From Hsuehochloa calcarea (lineage: Eukaryota > Streptophyta > Magnoliopsida > Poales > Poaceae): DNA of 64,000 bases. The position numbers and the translations under genes are program-made. Position 1 is the stretch's first letter. Each line of letters starts with the position of its first letter. This document shows, one piece after another, positions 36,919 to 46,320 of this stretch. Below the pieces are notes generated by a model. The model saw only the letters and a program-made list of their open reading frames with translations, was not told the origin of the DNA and searched no databases. The stretch spans positions 13,699,763 through 13,763,762 of the forward strand of contig CM070601.1 of the NCBI GenBank assembly GCA_036346395.1, written 5' to 3'.

Positions 36919-37880
36919 GGCACTATTAGCCTTATGTGCAATTTCCGAACAATTCCAAACGTAGTCTCCCTAACTCGGAAATTACAAAAGTAGTATCTTC
37001 CTCTTGCGTACTGCACTATGTGGCCGCAACAGCGGAGGTGTTGCACCACCTGAATGCAGCAAGAATCTGTTGCGATTCGGGAACGCAGCAAGGAGCTGCT
37101 ACCAACCCCCACGGCAACAAGCAAACCTGCTGTCAACCCCCACCGCAACACCTTCAAAGAGGAGAGATGAAAAAAAAATGAAAAAATTCAAAAAAATAAA
37201 ATAAAATAAAAAATCCATAAAAATCCTTGGAACATGAATAGATTTAATAAAATAACTTTTAATTTAATTAAAGTTTATTTTATTCATTTAAAATATTTTT
37301 ACTTATCTAAAATTTTCAATTAAGCTTTAATTAATCTAATAAAATATAAATGATTTATTTTATTTTTTAAAAGCTTTCAAAAGACTCTGAAAATCTTTCC
37401 ACAAATAAAAACCACATCCACTGACTTTTTTTTAGAAATAGTGCGGATTTATGTTCTGTTTGTATTTTATTGGATTAATTAAAACTTAATTGGAAATATC
37501 ATAAAATGAAAAATATTTTAAATGAATAAAATAAACTTAAATTAAATTCAAAATTATTTTATTAAATTTATTCATGTTACAAGGATTTTTATGGAATTTT
37601 CTTGAAATTTTTAAAATTTATTTTATTTTTGATTTTTATAGATTTTTCTTTTTTTCCCTTTTCTTTTCTTTCCTCTCTCTCCCCTTTTCTCTCTCCTCTT
37701 TGAAGGTGCTACGGTGGGGTTGGCAATAGCTCCTTGCTGCGTTCCCCGGGCGCAACAGCTCCTTGCTGCGTTCGGGTGGCGCAGCACCTCCGCTACTGCG
37801 GCCACAGAGTGCAGTACGTGGGAGGAGGAGGCTACATTTGGAATTTTCGATACACAGGAAGCCAATAGTGTCTAAAATTC
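36919..37880. repeat. Large imperfect inverted repeat (~430-bp arms)
   Basis: The left arm (about 36919-37355) and the right arm (about 37460-37880, reversed) share CACTATT-GCCT, AATTCCAAA-GTAG, GCGGAGGTG-TG, AACGCAGCAAGGAGCT, CACCTTCAAAGAGGAGAGA, CATAAAAATCCTTG, TTATTTTATTCATTTAAAAT and TTTTAATTAATC-AATAAAAT in the same order. The loop is about 105 bases. Arms are similar but not identical, with a ~50-base indel in the GC-rich part. No transposase or target duplication was found. Confidence 0.85.
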
Positions 37881-37987
37881 CAATAGGTTCACCGCATTTG
37901 GGACCCCCCCCCTTCTGCCTACAAGAATGCACTGCACCTTCGACACGGCCACAGCGCGACAGAATCAACCTCTCGCTGCAGCACGAT

Positions 37988-38341
37988 GGAGGAGACCATG
38001 CGAACACGCCGCGACAGCGCGTGGAGAGCGTGGAAGTGCGGCCCACCTCCTTGAGTGGTAGGAGCGAGAGGATATCACCAAGGACGCCATCGGGGAGCTC
38101 GCCGCCGCCGCTCGCCTCTCCTCAGCTTGCCTCTCCTCCTCTCGATGCCTCGAGATAGCGACAGCGGCAACCGCAACTCGCCTCTCCTCCTCTCGGTGCC
38201 TTGAGATAGCGGCGGCGATGACCGCACCAGCGAGCTCCTTGATGGCATCCTTAGCGATATCCTTTCGCTCCTGCCGCTCAAGGAGGTGGGCCGCACAGCC
38301 ACGCTCACCACGCGCTGTCGCGGCGTGTTCGTGTGGTCCCC
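37988..38341. repeat. Inverted duplication of F-box coding sequence (~110-bp arms)
   Basis: The left arm 37988-38101, read on the minus strand, and the right arm 38232-38341, on the plus strand, both encode the start of an F-box domain: LLPLKEVGRT, then TLSTRCRGVFAWSP in the left and TLTTRCRGVFVWSP in the right. The loop of about 130 bases contains a tandem duplication around CGCCTCTCCTCCTCTCG. A transcript through the locus would fold into a long hairpin. Confidence 0.85.
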
Positions 38342-38775
38342 AATTGAGCTGGACGACGAGCGCGTGGGCCGACGCCGCCTAGGCCACCCGCCTGCGGAGG
38401 CCGTAGCGCGTGGCCGTGATCACCAGCATCCTGGAGGCGCACACCGGGCCCATCCCGTGCGTCTTCCTCGTCAAGAGCCGCTTCCAGGTCGCCGGCCTGG
38501 GGATGAGGACTTCGCCGCGCGGCGCATGGAGGAGCTCATCGTCCACTCCACCAGCTCTGTCCAGTTCTTCCCCGCGTCGCTCCCTGCAGCTCGTCCACTG
38601 CGACTGGTGCTTCTCCCGGGAGCCGGCGCGGGCCAGCTCCACCCACCTCAGGGAGCTCTCCCTCCGCGCTGTCAAGATCACGGAGCGCGATCTGAACGTT
38701 CTGATGGGCCAATGGGTCGCGTTGCAGAGCCTGCTGATGTCGTCGTTAAAAACCTTACGCCCCAGAATGTGGTTC
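38217..38775 (+). pseudogene. F-box/LRR (FBD family) gene remnant, frameshifted
   Basis: Reading frames change several times, but the protein order is that of grass F-box/LRR/FBD genes: SELLDGILSDILSLLPLKEV with GRTATLTTRCRGV (F-box), then ITSILEAHTGPIPCVFLVKS, MEELIVHSTSSVQFFPASLP, and STHLRELSLRAVKITERDLN with VLMGQWVALQSL (leucine-rich repeats). The FBD end is missing. Such proteins act as substrate adaptors of SCF ubiquitin ligases; this copy cannot. Its 5' end forms one arm of the inverted duplication. Confidence 0.85.
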
Positions 38776-38970
38776 CCCAAGTAAGGAAAAGAGTACAGTA
38801 ACAATATGCGTACATACTAACTACTCATCAATGTCGAGATCATTCATGCGTTCGAGGTCAGCGTACGCCTGCACGATCTCAAGATCCTCCAGTTGATGTT
38901 GTTGCCGCTCTTTAGCCAATTCCCAGTCCTTGGCGCATGTGATTGCCTCCACCATCCTAGGCGTGAGTGA

Positions 38971-40760
38971 TCATCTTCTTTCTTCAATTATTCTCTCTGT
39001 CATGCTGAACGTTGTTTCTGAAAAGACAATGGACACCGGCACCAGCAGAACATCTCGTGCGAAATGTGACAACATAGGAAATATCTGCTTGTTGTTCTTC
39101 CACCACTCGAGCAAGTCTATCTTTCCACCGGAAAGATCAGGATTGATGTTTGCAAAATCATACTCCAGGTAGTGGTTTAGATCTGAGACAGAATTCCACA
39201 AGGGGGTTGCCTGAGACTAAGAGGACGAAGAATTGGACTTGCCCTTTAGTTTTTTTTTCACAAGTGGGATGTCAAGCTTTTCTTTCCATATTGCGTCTGC
39301 TGTGAGGCCACCGATCTCACGCTACTGCCGAATTTGTCATGATACATGCGAAAAACACGAAAAAGCTCCTCTTTGACATGTGCAAAAGCTTCCGAGTAAT
39401 CAAGACCGAGGCATTCACCTATTCCCTCTATACCGATCTGCAAATCTGGTAACTTTTTCGTAGGATCGAAAATGATAGCAAAGCAATACACGTGTGAAAT
39501 AGAACCAAAATATTTAATAAATTTTTCCTCCATTAGTGCGACAGCATGACCTAAAAGGGGATCCTTCCTAGATTTGTCAATCTTATCTGCAATTAACCAA
39601 ATAAATTGTATAACTAAGGGAGAGGTAGGGTAATACACATCAGATAACATCTTTGTTGCTTTATAAAAATGTTTTAAAAACTCTAAAAAATGACTAGCAA
39701 TATGCCAATCTGAATTAGTAACTACCAATTCATTGTCTTGAGAGTTAGCATTGACAAAAAACGGATATGACATGTTCGTACCCTTGTAACTTCTTTAACA
39801 TAATATAGGTAGAGTTCCACCTCACCTTCATGTCAAGATCGAAATTTCCTGGCTCCTTCCTATTGGTCGCGCAGTACTCCGCAAACCTGGCTGCCACTTG
39901 TGGGGGAATTTGTGTTGTAGCGAACGGCGTAGCCGACAATGTTCAAAAATCCGCCAATCGCTTGCATACCATCTTGAACAACAAGGTTCAAGATATGTCA
40001 TACACATCTCTGGTGGAGAACATAACCACCAATATACGTCTGCAATCTTAGGGTGAGGATGTTCATAGCAGTCGTGTTAACTGATGCGTTATCAAGAGTT
40101 ATAAAAGTAATCTTATTATCTATCTTAAAATCATCAAGTACACGTAATATACGCTGGGCAATGGCCTCTCCCGTGTGTGATTCGTTAATTACCTTAAACC
40201 CTATGACTATCTTGTTTAGCTTGTAGTTGTCGTCTAAATAATGTGCTACAACACTAAGGTATGCACTTCTCTGGTGTGATGATGTCCAGATGTCTGAAGT
40301 TATAGCAAAAGAGAACTGAACTTGTAGGAATAGTTCTTTTAGCTCTGCTAATTCCTTATGATACATCCATAAAATATCAGATGTAGTGGTTCTTCTACTA
40401 ACATGTTGGTACTGTGGGCAAAAGCAGCGTTGAATCATTTTTTCGAACGCGTGACTTTCACCTATCCTAATCGGTTGATCTTACGCAATAATATATATAG
40501 TAATTTCCTCACGGACAGAGAGCGAGTTGTATACCCAATTACTTACAGAGCCATCGGCCTCGAAGTTTAGCCGCGTTTGTACTCCTCCCCCTCGGCTCTG
40601 CGCCCCGATCTTGCGCAAGCATGCTTTGTAGTGTCGGTTCATTAGTGTAACTAATAGCTGTCTACATCCATTAGTGTAACTAATAGCTGTGGACTCTCTG
40701 TGCCTGCAATGACGAGGTGTGCCTCATGTTGTCCTAAGCCTTTTTTCTTAGACTGGAAAG
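38971..40760 (-). pseudogene. hAT-family transposase pseudogene
   Basis: Reading right to left on the minus strand: a basic N-terminal segment (about 40750), then SRRTTTSDILWMYHKELAEL and FAITSDIWTSSHQRSAYLSV (40438-39998), FDLDMKVRWNSTYIMLKKL (39939-39745), a central block (39773-39258), and the C-terminal dimerisation motif DLLEWWKNNKQIFPMLSHFA to SETTFSMTERIIEERR (39201-38971). These match the RNase H-like core and the hAT C-terminal domain of plant hAT (Ac-like) transposases. Stops and frameshifts between blocks, including a stop near 40490, make it inactive. The zinc-finger BED domain is not recognisable. Terminal inverted repeats were not located with confidence. Confidence 0.85.
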
Positions 40761-42789
40761 TATCAATAACATGCTTGCGACCCACGACATTACCCTTCTT
40801 GCCCCTCTCCTTCGTGAGAGGCTTTCCCGCCTTGTAGCTGCTAACATTAGCTTCATGGCCAATATTGCTACTAGGCGGATGTAGTTCTTCCTTAGAACAT
40901 CATCTCGAGTTTTCATAACTTTTATTATGTCAATTAATTAGGCATACTCCATGTAGCCATCTTAACAATAGTTGCGTGCAGATTGCACCGCATCCGGGTG
41001 AAAGGTAGAGGGAGTCTTCTCAATCTTCTGCTCATCCATGATTACATTATCACAGAGTTGAAGACTTGTACAAATTCTGGCCTTGCTCGGTCAGTTCTTT
41101 GAACTCCTAGTTCGTGATGGCAGTTATCTTCATATTCATGCAAAGTGTTCATAAGATTACTACTGGTAATATGCATAAAATGGTTGCAAAAATTTTCATA
41201 ATGTTTTTCGAACTCCCGGTTCATGATCCCGTATTTTTTATGCATTTTTCATGATTTACTACTATTTTTAGTGATTAAAAGCAATATAAAATAATCATAA
41301 ATAATCATAAATAGTAAATAAAGTACATAAATTACATAGAAATAATAATGATAAAGTTAAACATGCTTTAATTGCAAAAACTGATTCAACATTTGAATTC
41401 CCGAGGCCCTTTTCTACTGGAATTTGAATTTTTTGGCAAATTTTGCAATTTTTAGGTGCTAAAACACGAAATTTTAGTTCTAAGAAAAAATTTCACATAA
41501 TTTTCATAAAATCTGAGGAGTTTTATGCAAAATTTCCTTTTTCCCAAAAGAATCTCGTAATTTTCAAAATTTATGAGTGGTTTTTTTTTAAAAAAATTGG
41601 ATTTTTTTTTTCTTTTTTTCCCTTTTCTTGCCGTGAAAATGGGTCGACCTTGGGCTGGCCTTCTCGGCCCATTTGGCCACCGTAAAAAGGGGGGCTCGGG
41701 GGTAGGGTTTCTCTAGCCCCTGTGCCCCCGGGTAGTGGCGGCTCCCTCCATGGGAGCCGCGGCGGTCGGGCGGTGGTGGCCATGCGCTAGAGCCCCGTGC
41801 GGGCGACGATTGCCGCCGGGCACCGCAGCTTGCATCTGCAGTGGCGGTCGGAGGTGGCCGGCGAGCACGCTGCGTGGCGGCGGCAGCGCTTCGGCAACGC
41901 GTCGGGCGCGGCTAGCCGGCGGCGCAGCAGCGCCGCAGAATCGCTCAAAGAGCCCGTCGGCGGCGCGCAAAAGGAGCATGCGGTGGAGGTCATGCGGAGC
42001 GACCGACGGCCGCCGCCTTAGGCGCCGCCTCCATGGCGCTCGTGGCGGCCGCACGCACGGCGGCGAAGGCGGCGACAATGGGTGGCCGGTGTCTTTTCCC
42101 AGCGCACTCGCCGACGCTGATCGGGCGGTGGCTTCGTCGTGCGAGGGAGGTGGCTTTATGGGCGGCCGACGCAGCGGCCGGTGTAGGCGAGGCCGCACCG
42201 ACGGTGGCCGTTCGGGCCACAGCTGCCCCTTCTCCTTCCTTTTTACGCTTTGCTTGTGTGGAGAACGCCGGCCGACGGTGGCGCCATGGCGGTCGTTGCG
42301 GTGCCGTCGCATGCATCGCGGCGCCGTGGCGGCTTCAAGGCGGTTGGCGCGGGTGCACGGGCGGCCGTGGAGGCCAGCCATGGTCCGGCTGCAGACCGGC
42401 GGCCATTTTTACTGTTCATCCAAGAAAAATACTATTTATTGGAGTACTGTGTTGCGTGTACTATTCATTCAAGACTATTTGTGCAATATATCGATCAGCA
42501 TTGGCCGGCGACTTCAAGTCGGCTTACAATAGATTAGAACAAATTTGCAATTTCAATCTACGGTACAATCGACATCCAATCTATCATGCAATCTACCGAT
42601 CGACATTGTGCTGGCGACTTCAAGTCAGCTCGCGGTAGATTAGAATGGATTTGCACCGTAGAAAACCAATCTAGAAAGCAAATTTGCAGAATTGAAAGCG
42701 ATCTAGAAAATACGATTCAATTTACGAGTGTCGTTCTTTGACGGTTATCTTTCGATGCAAGGAGAGTCGATCGAGCTCATAACGTATTG
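40761..42789. other. Mixed transposon-derived DNA, GC-rich centre
   Basis: A 67-residue minus-strand frame (41245-41042) of unknown family may belong to the hAT gene or to a retroelement. From 41640 to 42420 the DNA is GC-rich with overlapping Arg/Ala/Pro-rich frames in several registers, best read as a retroelement leader like that at 15-16.8 kb. Within 42485-42660 a ~116-bp unit containing GGCGACTTCAAGTC occurs twice. Confidence 0.4.
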
Positions 42790-43056
42790 AGGAACCGTCG
42801 CTGGTGAGTCCAATCCGAACGATAACCTTGTAGACAAACATAGAATCGCATCAAACAATGCAAGAATACAAGAATAGAATAGTAGATTGAACATAGAGAT
42901 GTAAGTGGTTTCTTGCTTCTCTTTATTGCTCTTTATACGATCAATCATTTACAATGCCTAGCACCCCCTATTTATAGTCTACAGTCCCTGCTAGGGTTTG
43001 GGACGAGGTACCTATACATGGGTCGGCTGCTAGGCCGAGCCCATAGTTTCCTAACA
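42790..43056 (-). mobile_element. Copia-type LTR fragment
   Basis: On the minus strand it starts TGTTAGGAAACTATGGGC at 43056, carries a CTATAAATAG promoter box and a U5-like AT-rich end, and resembles the copia LTRs at 9.6 and 17 kb in layout. After it, ACGTTATGAGCTCGATCG may be a degraded primer-binding site. No matching LTR was found in the window. Confidence 0.5.
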
Positions 43057-43071
43057 GAATTCACTTGCGAG

Positions 43072-43142
43072 AAAAATTTCACGCATGCTATCCAAGATGA
43101 AGACAAAAAATTTCACGCATGCTATCTAGGATGAAGACAATG
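43072..43142. repeat. Tandem duplication of a ~35-bp unit
   Basis: AAATTTCACGCATGCTATC followed by a GATGAAGACAA tail occurs twice, head to tail, between the copia LTR end and the reading frame at 43157. Confidence 0.8.
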
Positions 43143-43156
43143 GTTGTCATGCTTGA

Positions 43157-43492
43157 AGAACAATTAATAAGACCTACACGAGGGCTAAGGGTCGCCAAAA
43201 AGATTATTCCCAGTCACATGACTCTTCTTCCTATGAATCTCATGCTAGCTCAAGATCTATTCGGACTTATAGACGTCGAGATGTCAACTTATTACCTTCT
43301 AGTGATGATTCTCATTTGTCAGACATCTCGTCTTATCCTACTAAATATTACAATTTTGTATCCTTTAATAACAATACAAGAATGGTTTACCAGTGGATGG
43401 AGCCCGAATATTACCAACAGATTTATAATTATTGGGTACAATATGCCCATGAAACACACTCTTGGGATCAATACAAAGCCCACCTAGCTTAA
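43157..43492 (+). pseudogene. Unassigned reading frame, Ser/Tyr-rich, no start codon
   Basis: An open frame of 111 codons follows an upstream TGA and ends with TAA at 43490-43492. It contains SQSHDSSSYESHASSRSIRT, then a charged/Ser section, and ends RMVYQWMEPEYYQQIYNYWV followed by QYAHETHSWDQYKAHLA. The bias to Ser, then to Tyr and Trp, is protein-like. It lacks an ATG and may be a terminal exon. A possible continuation in another frame near 43647-43708 reads DALEHLEEMTVLESEASNED. The hAT-like terminus downstream makes a transposon origin plausible. I do not recognise the family. Confidence 0.4.
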
Positions 43493-43739
43493 TTTGAAGG
43501 ACTTGTACTATTCGATAACAATGATTACATTGCACAACCTTCATGTTTCTCGACGATGTGTTGGTATGAATTGATACTCCATTATTGTTTTATTATACTA
43601 GTCAAGTTAGCATTCATTACCATTAACTTATGTTTTTATTATTTAGATGCTTTAGAACATTTGGAGGAGATGACTGTCCTAGAGAGTGAAGCTAGCAATG
43701 AAGACTTTTTATGTATAACTTCATTATTCCAATTGCTAA

Positions 43740-43925
43740 TTATCAATTTTCTCCGTTTTCCGGTTTTTTCGGTTTTTGAAACCGGTAACCGGTCCGATTA
43801 CCGGTTTCAGAAATCAGAGTTCAAATTTCAGTTGGTGAATTTTGTCTGATTTTTCTCTGGGATTTTCGGTTACTGTTAATATCAACCGACCAAGATTTCC
43901 GCCGATTCCGATTTTTCTATCCTGA
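43740..43925. mobile_element. Probable hAT element terminus
   Basis: Repeated CCGGTTT/AAACCGG motifs (GAAACCGGTAACCGGTCC, ATTACCGGTTTC) lead to CCGATTCCGATTTTTCTATCCTG. This subterminal pattern is typical of grass Ac-like hAT elements. The partner terminus was not identified. Confidence 0.45.
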
Positions 43926-44009
43926 TTATACAACGGAGGGAGAGGTGTGCTGCCTATCAGGAAGTTGAATGTCGCACAAACTTCAAACGCGTACAATGAA
44001 GGAAGTCGT

Positions 44010-44290
44010 CCTCCTCGAAGAGCACACGGCCGGGCCCATCCCCACGCGTTTGCCTCCACCAAGACTAGCTTCCAGGCCGGCCATTGCCAAGTTCCACGTC
44101 CGGTCCTAAAGCCTTCATAATCTGTCTCTAGAGCTCTGTGAATTGGAAGAGCTCGTCATCGTGGATGCAACCAATCTGGAACACCTGGCTCAGTGAGCCT
44201 ATGTACGATAGACCCAACTACAAGGTGATCATTGCCAACACACCGAAGTTGAGGATATGCTAAGCATAAAGTTTCATACAGTGGATTACA
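44010..44290 (+). pseudogene. F-box/FBD gene remnant
   Basis: Broken frames read EEHTAGPIPTRLPPPRLAS, similar to the EAHTGPIPCVFLVKSRF block of the 38-kb copy, then ELCELEELVIVDATNLEHLA and YKVIIANTPKLRI, the characteristic FBD-region strings. Stops interrupt the frame. It shares a block with the 38-kb remnant and is therefore a separate copy. Confidence 0.7.
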
Positions 44291-44700
44291 AGTTCCCTGC
44301 AAGGTGAGTTTTCGCACACCCAAGAGCTTTCCTTGCAATGCAAACTGCTCATTTTGTTATTTGAGATGTATATTTCCACGTGTGGGCATTTATATGGTTG
44401 TGTCAAGTCCGATCCATAGCGTCGATACGCTTGATTTGTGTGTGAATCTAAAAGATTTTGCCCAAAACCACCTGCTATGGATTCTTTTTTTAATTATTAT
44501 TCTTATAATATATTATCACCTTTTTGGTATTTCTATTGTCTACTATGGTAACTGTAATCCTCTACTGGAATGATTTGGGTTAACCTAAGTGACTTGAGAA
44601 CCAAGATGCCGGTTAACCCAGGTCGGTGTGGGTAGTCTCGGTACTCAGGGTGCTAGCTAATCTAAGTCGATCTGGAACCGCAATGACAATCGAACATGTT
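44291..44700. other. Unassigned intergenic DNA
   Basis: AT-rich, no recognised exon or terminus. Confidence 0.35.
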
Positions 44701-44714
44701 GGTGCATAGCATGT

Positions 44715-44860
44715 GTCGGGGTGTCATCGCGGCTCCTCGCACAGGCTCCATCAAATCGAATCAGGTGTCATCACGGCTCTTCGCGCAAGCTCCACCAAAT
44801 GGAATTAGGGTACGTAGTGGTTGTTCGCATAGGCTTCGCCAAATCATGTTTGAGTGAATA
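44715..44860. repeat. Three tandem copies of a ~48-bp unit
   Basis: The unit GGTGTCATCGCGGCTCCTCG continuing with CACAGGCTCCATCAAAT occurs three times in a row with increasing divergence. Confidence 0.75.
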
Positions 44861-44954
44861 GTATACTTCAGATACGATTAATATGCATTACATACTAAAA
44901 TTTTGGTATAAGTATGAGTTTCCATTGCATATATATATATATGTGTGTGTGTGT

Positions 44955-45333
44955 AGAAAAACGGTATGGTACTCCTAAGAGTACATACTCTTACTTCTCA
45001 TATACGATTTAAATTGTATGATAATATCTCTTTATCTATTTGAGCATACTTCAATAATGATTATAAGACACCCCAAAGTGAGTTATATCAAAAATTTCAT
45101 TAAACTCCACTTTTTATAGCAAAATTTATGTATATACTTCTTTTATATATATGACAAAAGGTATATAGCAAAAAAAAAAAAAACAAAGCTCTAATGAAAA
45201 TTTTTCAATCAAGTTATATTGGAGTATCTTATATTTGGTATTTAAGTATACTGAAAGTGATTAAAAAAGTATAATATGCGTGTTTAAGTGGTATATCATA
45301 AATAGGAGTACATACTCCCAAGAGTACGAAACA

Positions 45334-45335
<2 letters not shown>
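44955..45335. mobile_element. MITE with palindromic termini, flanked by microsatellites
   Basis: The left end has GTACTCCTAAGAGTACATAC and the right end has GTACATACTCCCAAGAGTAC, forming inverted termini that are themselves near-palindromes. The interior is AT-rich and noncoding. (TA)n and (TG)n runs lie on the left and a long (AT)n run on the right, so a target duplication cannot be read. Confidence 0.65.

Positions 45336-45339
<4 letters not shown>

Positions 45340-45388
<49 letters not shown>
45340..45388. repeat. (AT)n microsatellite
   Basis: About 24 uninterrupted AT dinucleotides directly follow the MITE. Confidence 0.95.
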
Positions 45389-45390
<2 letters not shown>

Positions 45391-46320
45391 TAAATTACCT
45401 AAAAAATCAAAGGTTTTAGAGAATAATCAAAACACGAAAAGGGGGAATGTAAAAAAACTCAGAAAATAATAAAAAAAAAAACCCCATGTGAATCTCTTTT
45501 TCCTCAAATCTAGGCAACATCACCAAGGTATCATACATTTGCAACATAATTTGAATGGATATGTTTTGCAATAAAAATTGAATCTACCACCACCCTAATG
45601 ACATTTACAAGGTACAATACAACAATTGAGCTCGAAGAACACCTCCAATTAAGGTACTTCCTTTCACAGCCCACGATGCGAACTTGAGCTCCGAGAACAC
45701 GGCTGAACACTCGGGCGTCGGTGGAGGCCACGAGACTAGTGGCTCTTGCTCTGATGGTGGAGGCGGAAGATTGGGAGGCGTCATGGAGCCGGCCGAGGGG
45801 GAGGAAGGAGGAGCTGGGGGTGGGGCAAAAGAGGAACGGGGAGGGGCCAGGCTACTAGGGGAGTTAGAGAAAGGCAAGGAGGACCCATGACGAGAGGAGG
45901 TGACGACTGAGGAGGCAAAAGGTAGGGTTTATCTTTGTGGCCAGGTCATCAGCGAGGAGGAGGCAAATTCTAGGAGGTGACATAAGGAGGAGTGACTCAG
46001 AGAAAGGCGAGGAGGACCCATGTCGAGAGAAGGTGGCGATAGAGGAGGCAAAAGGTAGGGTTTATCTTTGTGGCCAGGTCACCAGCGAGGAGGCGGCAAA
46101 GACTAGGAGGTGGCATAAGGAGGAGCAACTCGTGTTGATAAGTGGGCTTATGGTTGTCAACGGGCCTTGCAAGCCGGCCCACTTGTAAACACATCTACAA
46201 ATTGGTCAAACCACAAATGATTTTGTGGGCTATTTTTCTGGGGCGACCCACTAGTAAACACCAACTAGAGTTTGTTGATGTGGTCAAGTACGCTATCCTG
46301 TGGACTGCTGTCGCTGCTAC

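Noticed and set aside
38971..40760. An active host gene derived from a hAT transposase
   Set aside because: Frameshifts and stops separate all conserved blocks, so domestication is not supported.
41735..42532. 265-codon plus-strand frame (and a 222-codon minus-strand frame)
   Set aside because: Several registers on both strands are open at once in GC-rich DNA, with Arg/Ala/Gly-rich content and no motif, so this is compositional and probably a retroelement leader.
43119..43487. 122-codon frame starting at an ATG
   Set aside because: It overlaps the Ser/Tyr-rich frame, and its Leu/Ile/Met-rich content looks like the shifted reading of AT-rich codons. The other register is more protein-like, though neither is proven.
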